From: an uncultured Eubacterium sp.
GTDB lineage: Bacteria > Bacillota > Clostridia > Lachnospirales > Lachnospiraceae
DNA length: 52,827 nucleotides
NCBI GenBank assembly: GCA_945946665.1
Contig: CAMEWO010000014.1
Span: 1 to 52,827, forward strand
Direction: 5' to 3'
Position 1 is the first letter of the stretch; every line of letters starts with the position of its first letter. The notes below the pieces were generated by a model. The model was not told the origin of the DNA. It saw nothing but the letters and a program-made list of their open reading frames with translations, and searched no databases. This document shows, piece by piece, positions 52,780-52,827 of this stretch. A program made the translations under genes and the position numbers.

Positions 52780-52827
52780 TCAACTCTGACACCCCTTTTC
52801 TTTTTATAAACTATTATATTTCAAGGA

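Overview
The window looks like a chromosomal segment of a low-GC gut Firmicute, most likely a Lachnospiraceae (Clostridia) close to Lachnospira/Eubacterium eligens. The grounds are strong GGAGG ribosome sites, frequent compact minus-strand operons, a CIRCE-controlled small heat-shock operon, and a Cas12a whose sequence resembles the E. eligens enzyme. Species assignment is inference; no rRNA or tRNA gene was recognised.

Layout, left to right. 1-4.6 kb: the 3' end of an ABC exporter, an unfamiliar 146-aa protein with a Gly-rich N-terminal motif, a membrane-anchored surface protein, a small multi-hairpin element and a WYL regulator. 4.7-20.2 kb: housekeeping and accessory genes (chemoreceptor, DegV, Stealth-type phosphotransferase, ketopantoate reductase-like protein, AEC transporter, P-type ATPase, citrate synthase with a structured upstream region, VanY-like peptidase, hsp20-dnaJ under a perfect CIRCE, Zn-dependent phospholipase C-like protein, AlkD-like protein, ribosomal protein L25). 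20.4-25.4 kb: HD protein, two flavodoxin-like reductases, a DUF5131-like protein, and an lrgA-lrgB-GntR operon. 25.5-28.4 kb: a yybP-ykoY (Mn2+) riboswitch, a 13-codon leader ORF and a P-type cation ATPase. 28.4-34.8 kb: a three-gene signalling operon (hybrid kinase with Hpt, hybrid kinase fused to a DegV domain, tandem hemerythrin). 34.9-43.1 kb: CorA, MATE, SPFH plus ribbon-helix-helix pair, NUDIX, a lipoprotein, and a TetR-controlled GNAT/membrane-protein operon, then a prohibitin.

43.3-48.9 kb is a type V-A CRISPR-Cas locus on the minus strand. It has an intact 1274-aa Cas12a and a complete-looking Cas2, but cas4 and cas1 are collapsed into about 0.6 kb of out-of-frame remnants. The main array downstream of cas2 has 8 repeats and 7 spacers. 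Upstream of cas12a lies a second, single-spacer mini-array. A consensus promoter abuts its first repeat with no leader, and an intrinsic terminator closes it before cas12a's own promoter. This looks like a dedicated single-guide crRNA gene next to an effector that has probably lost spacer acquisition, and it is the best candidate for undescribed biology here.

49.0-52.8 kb: a methionine ABC importer (metQ-metN-metI), a histidine phosphatase and a truncated acetyltransferase remnant at the right edge. All coordinates and motif calls were read by eye; no database search was run.
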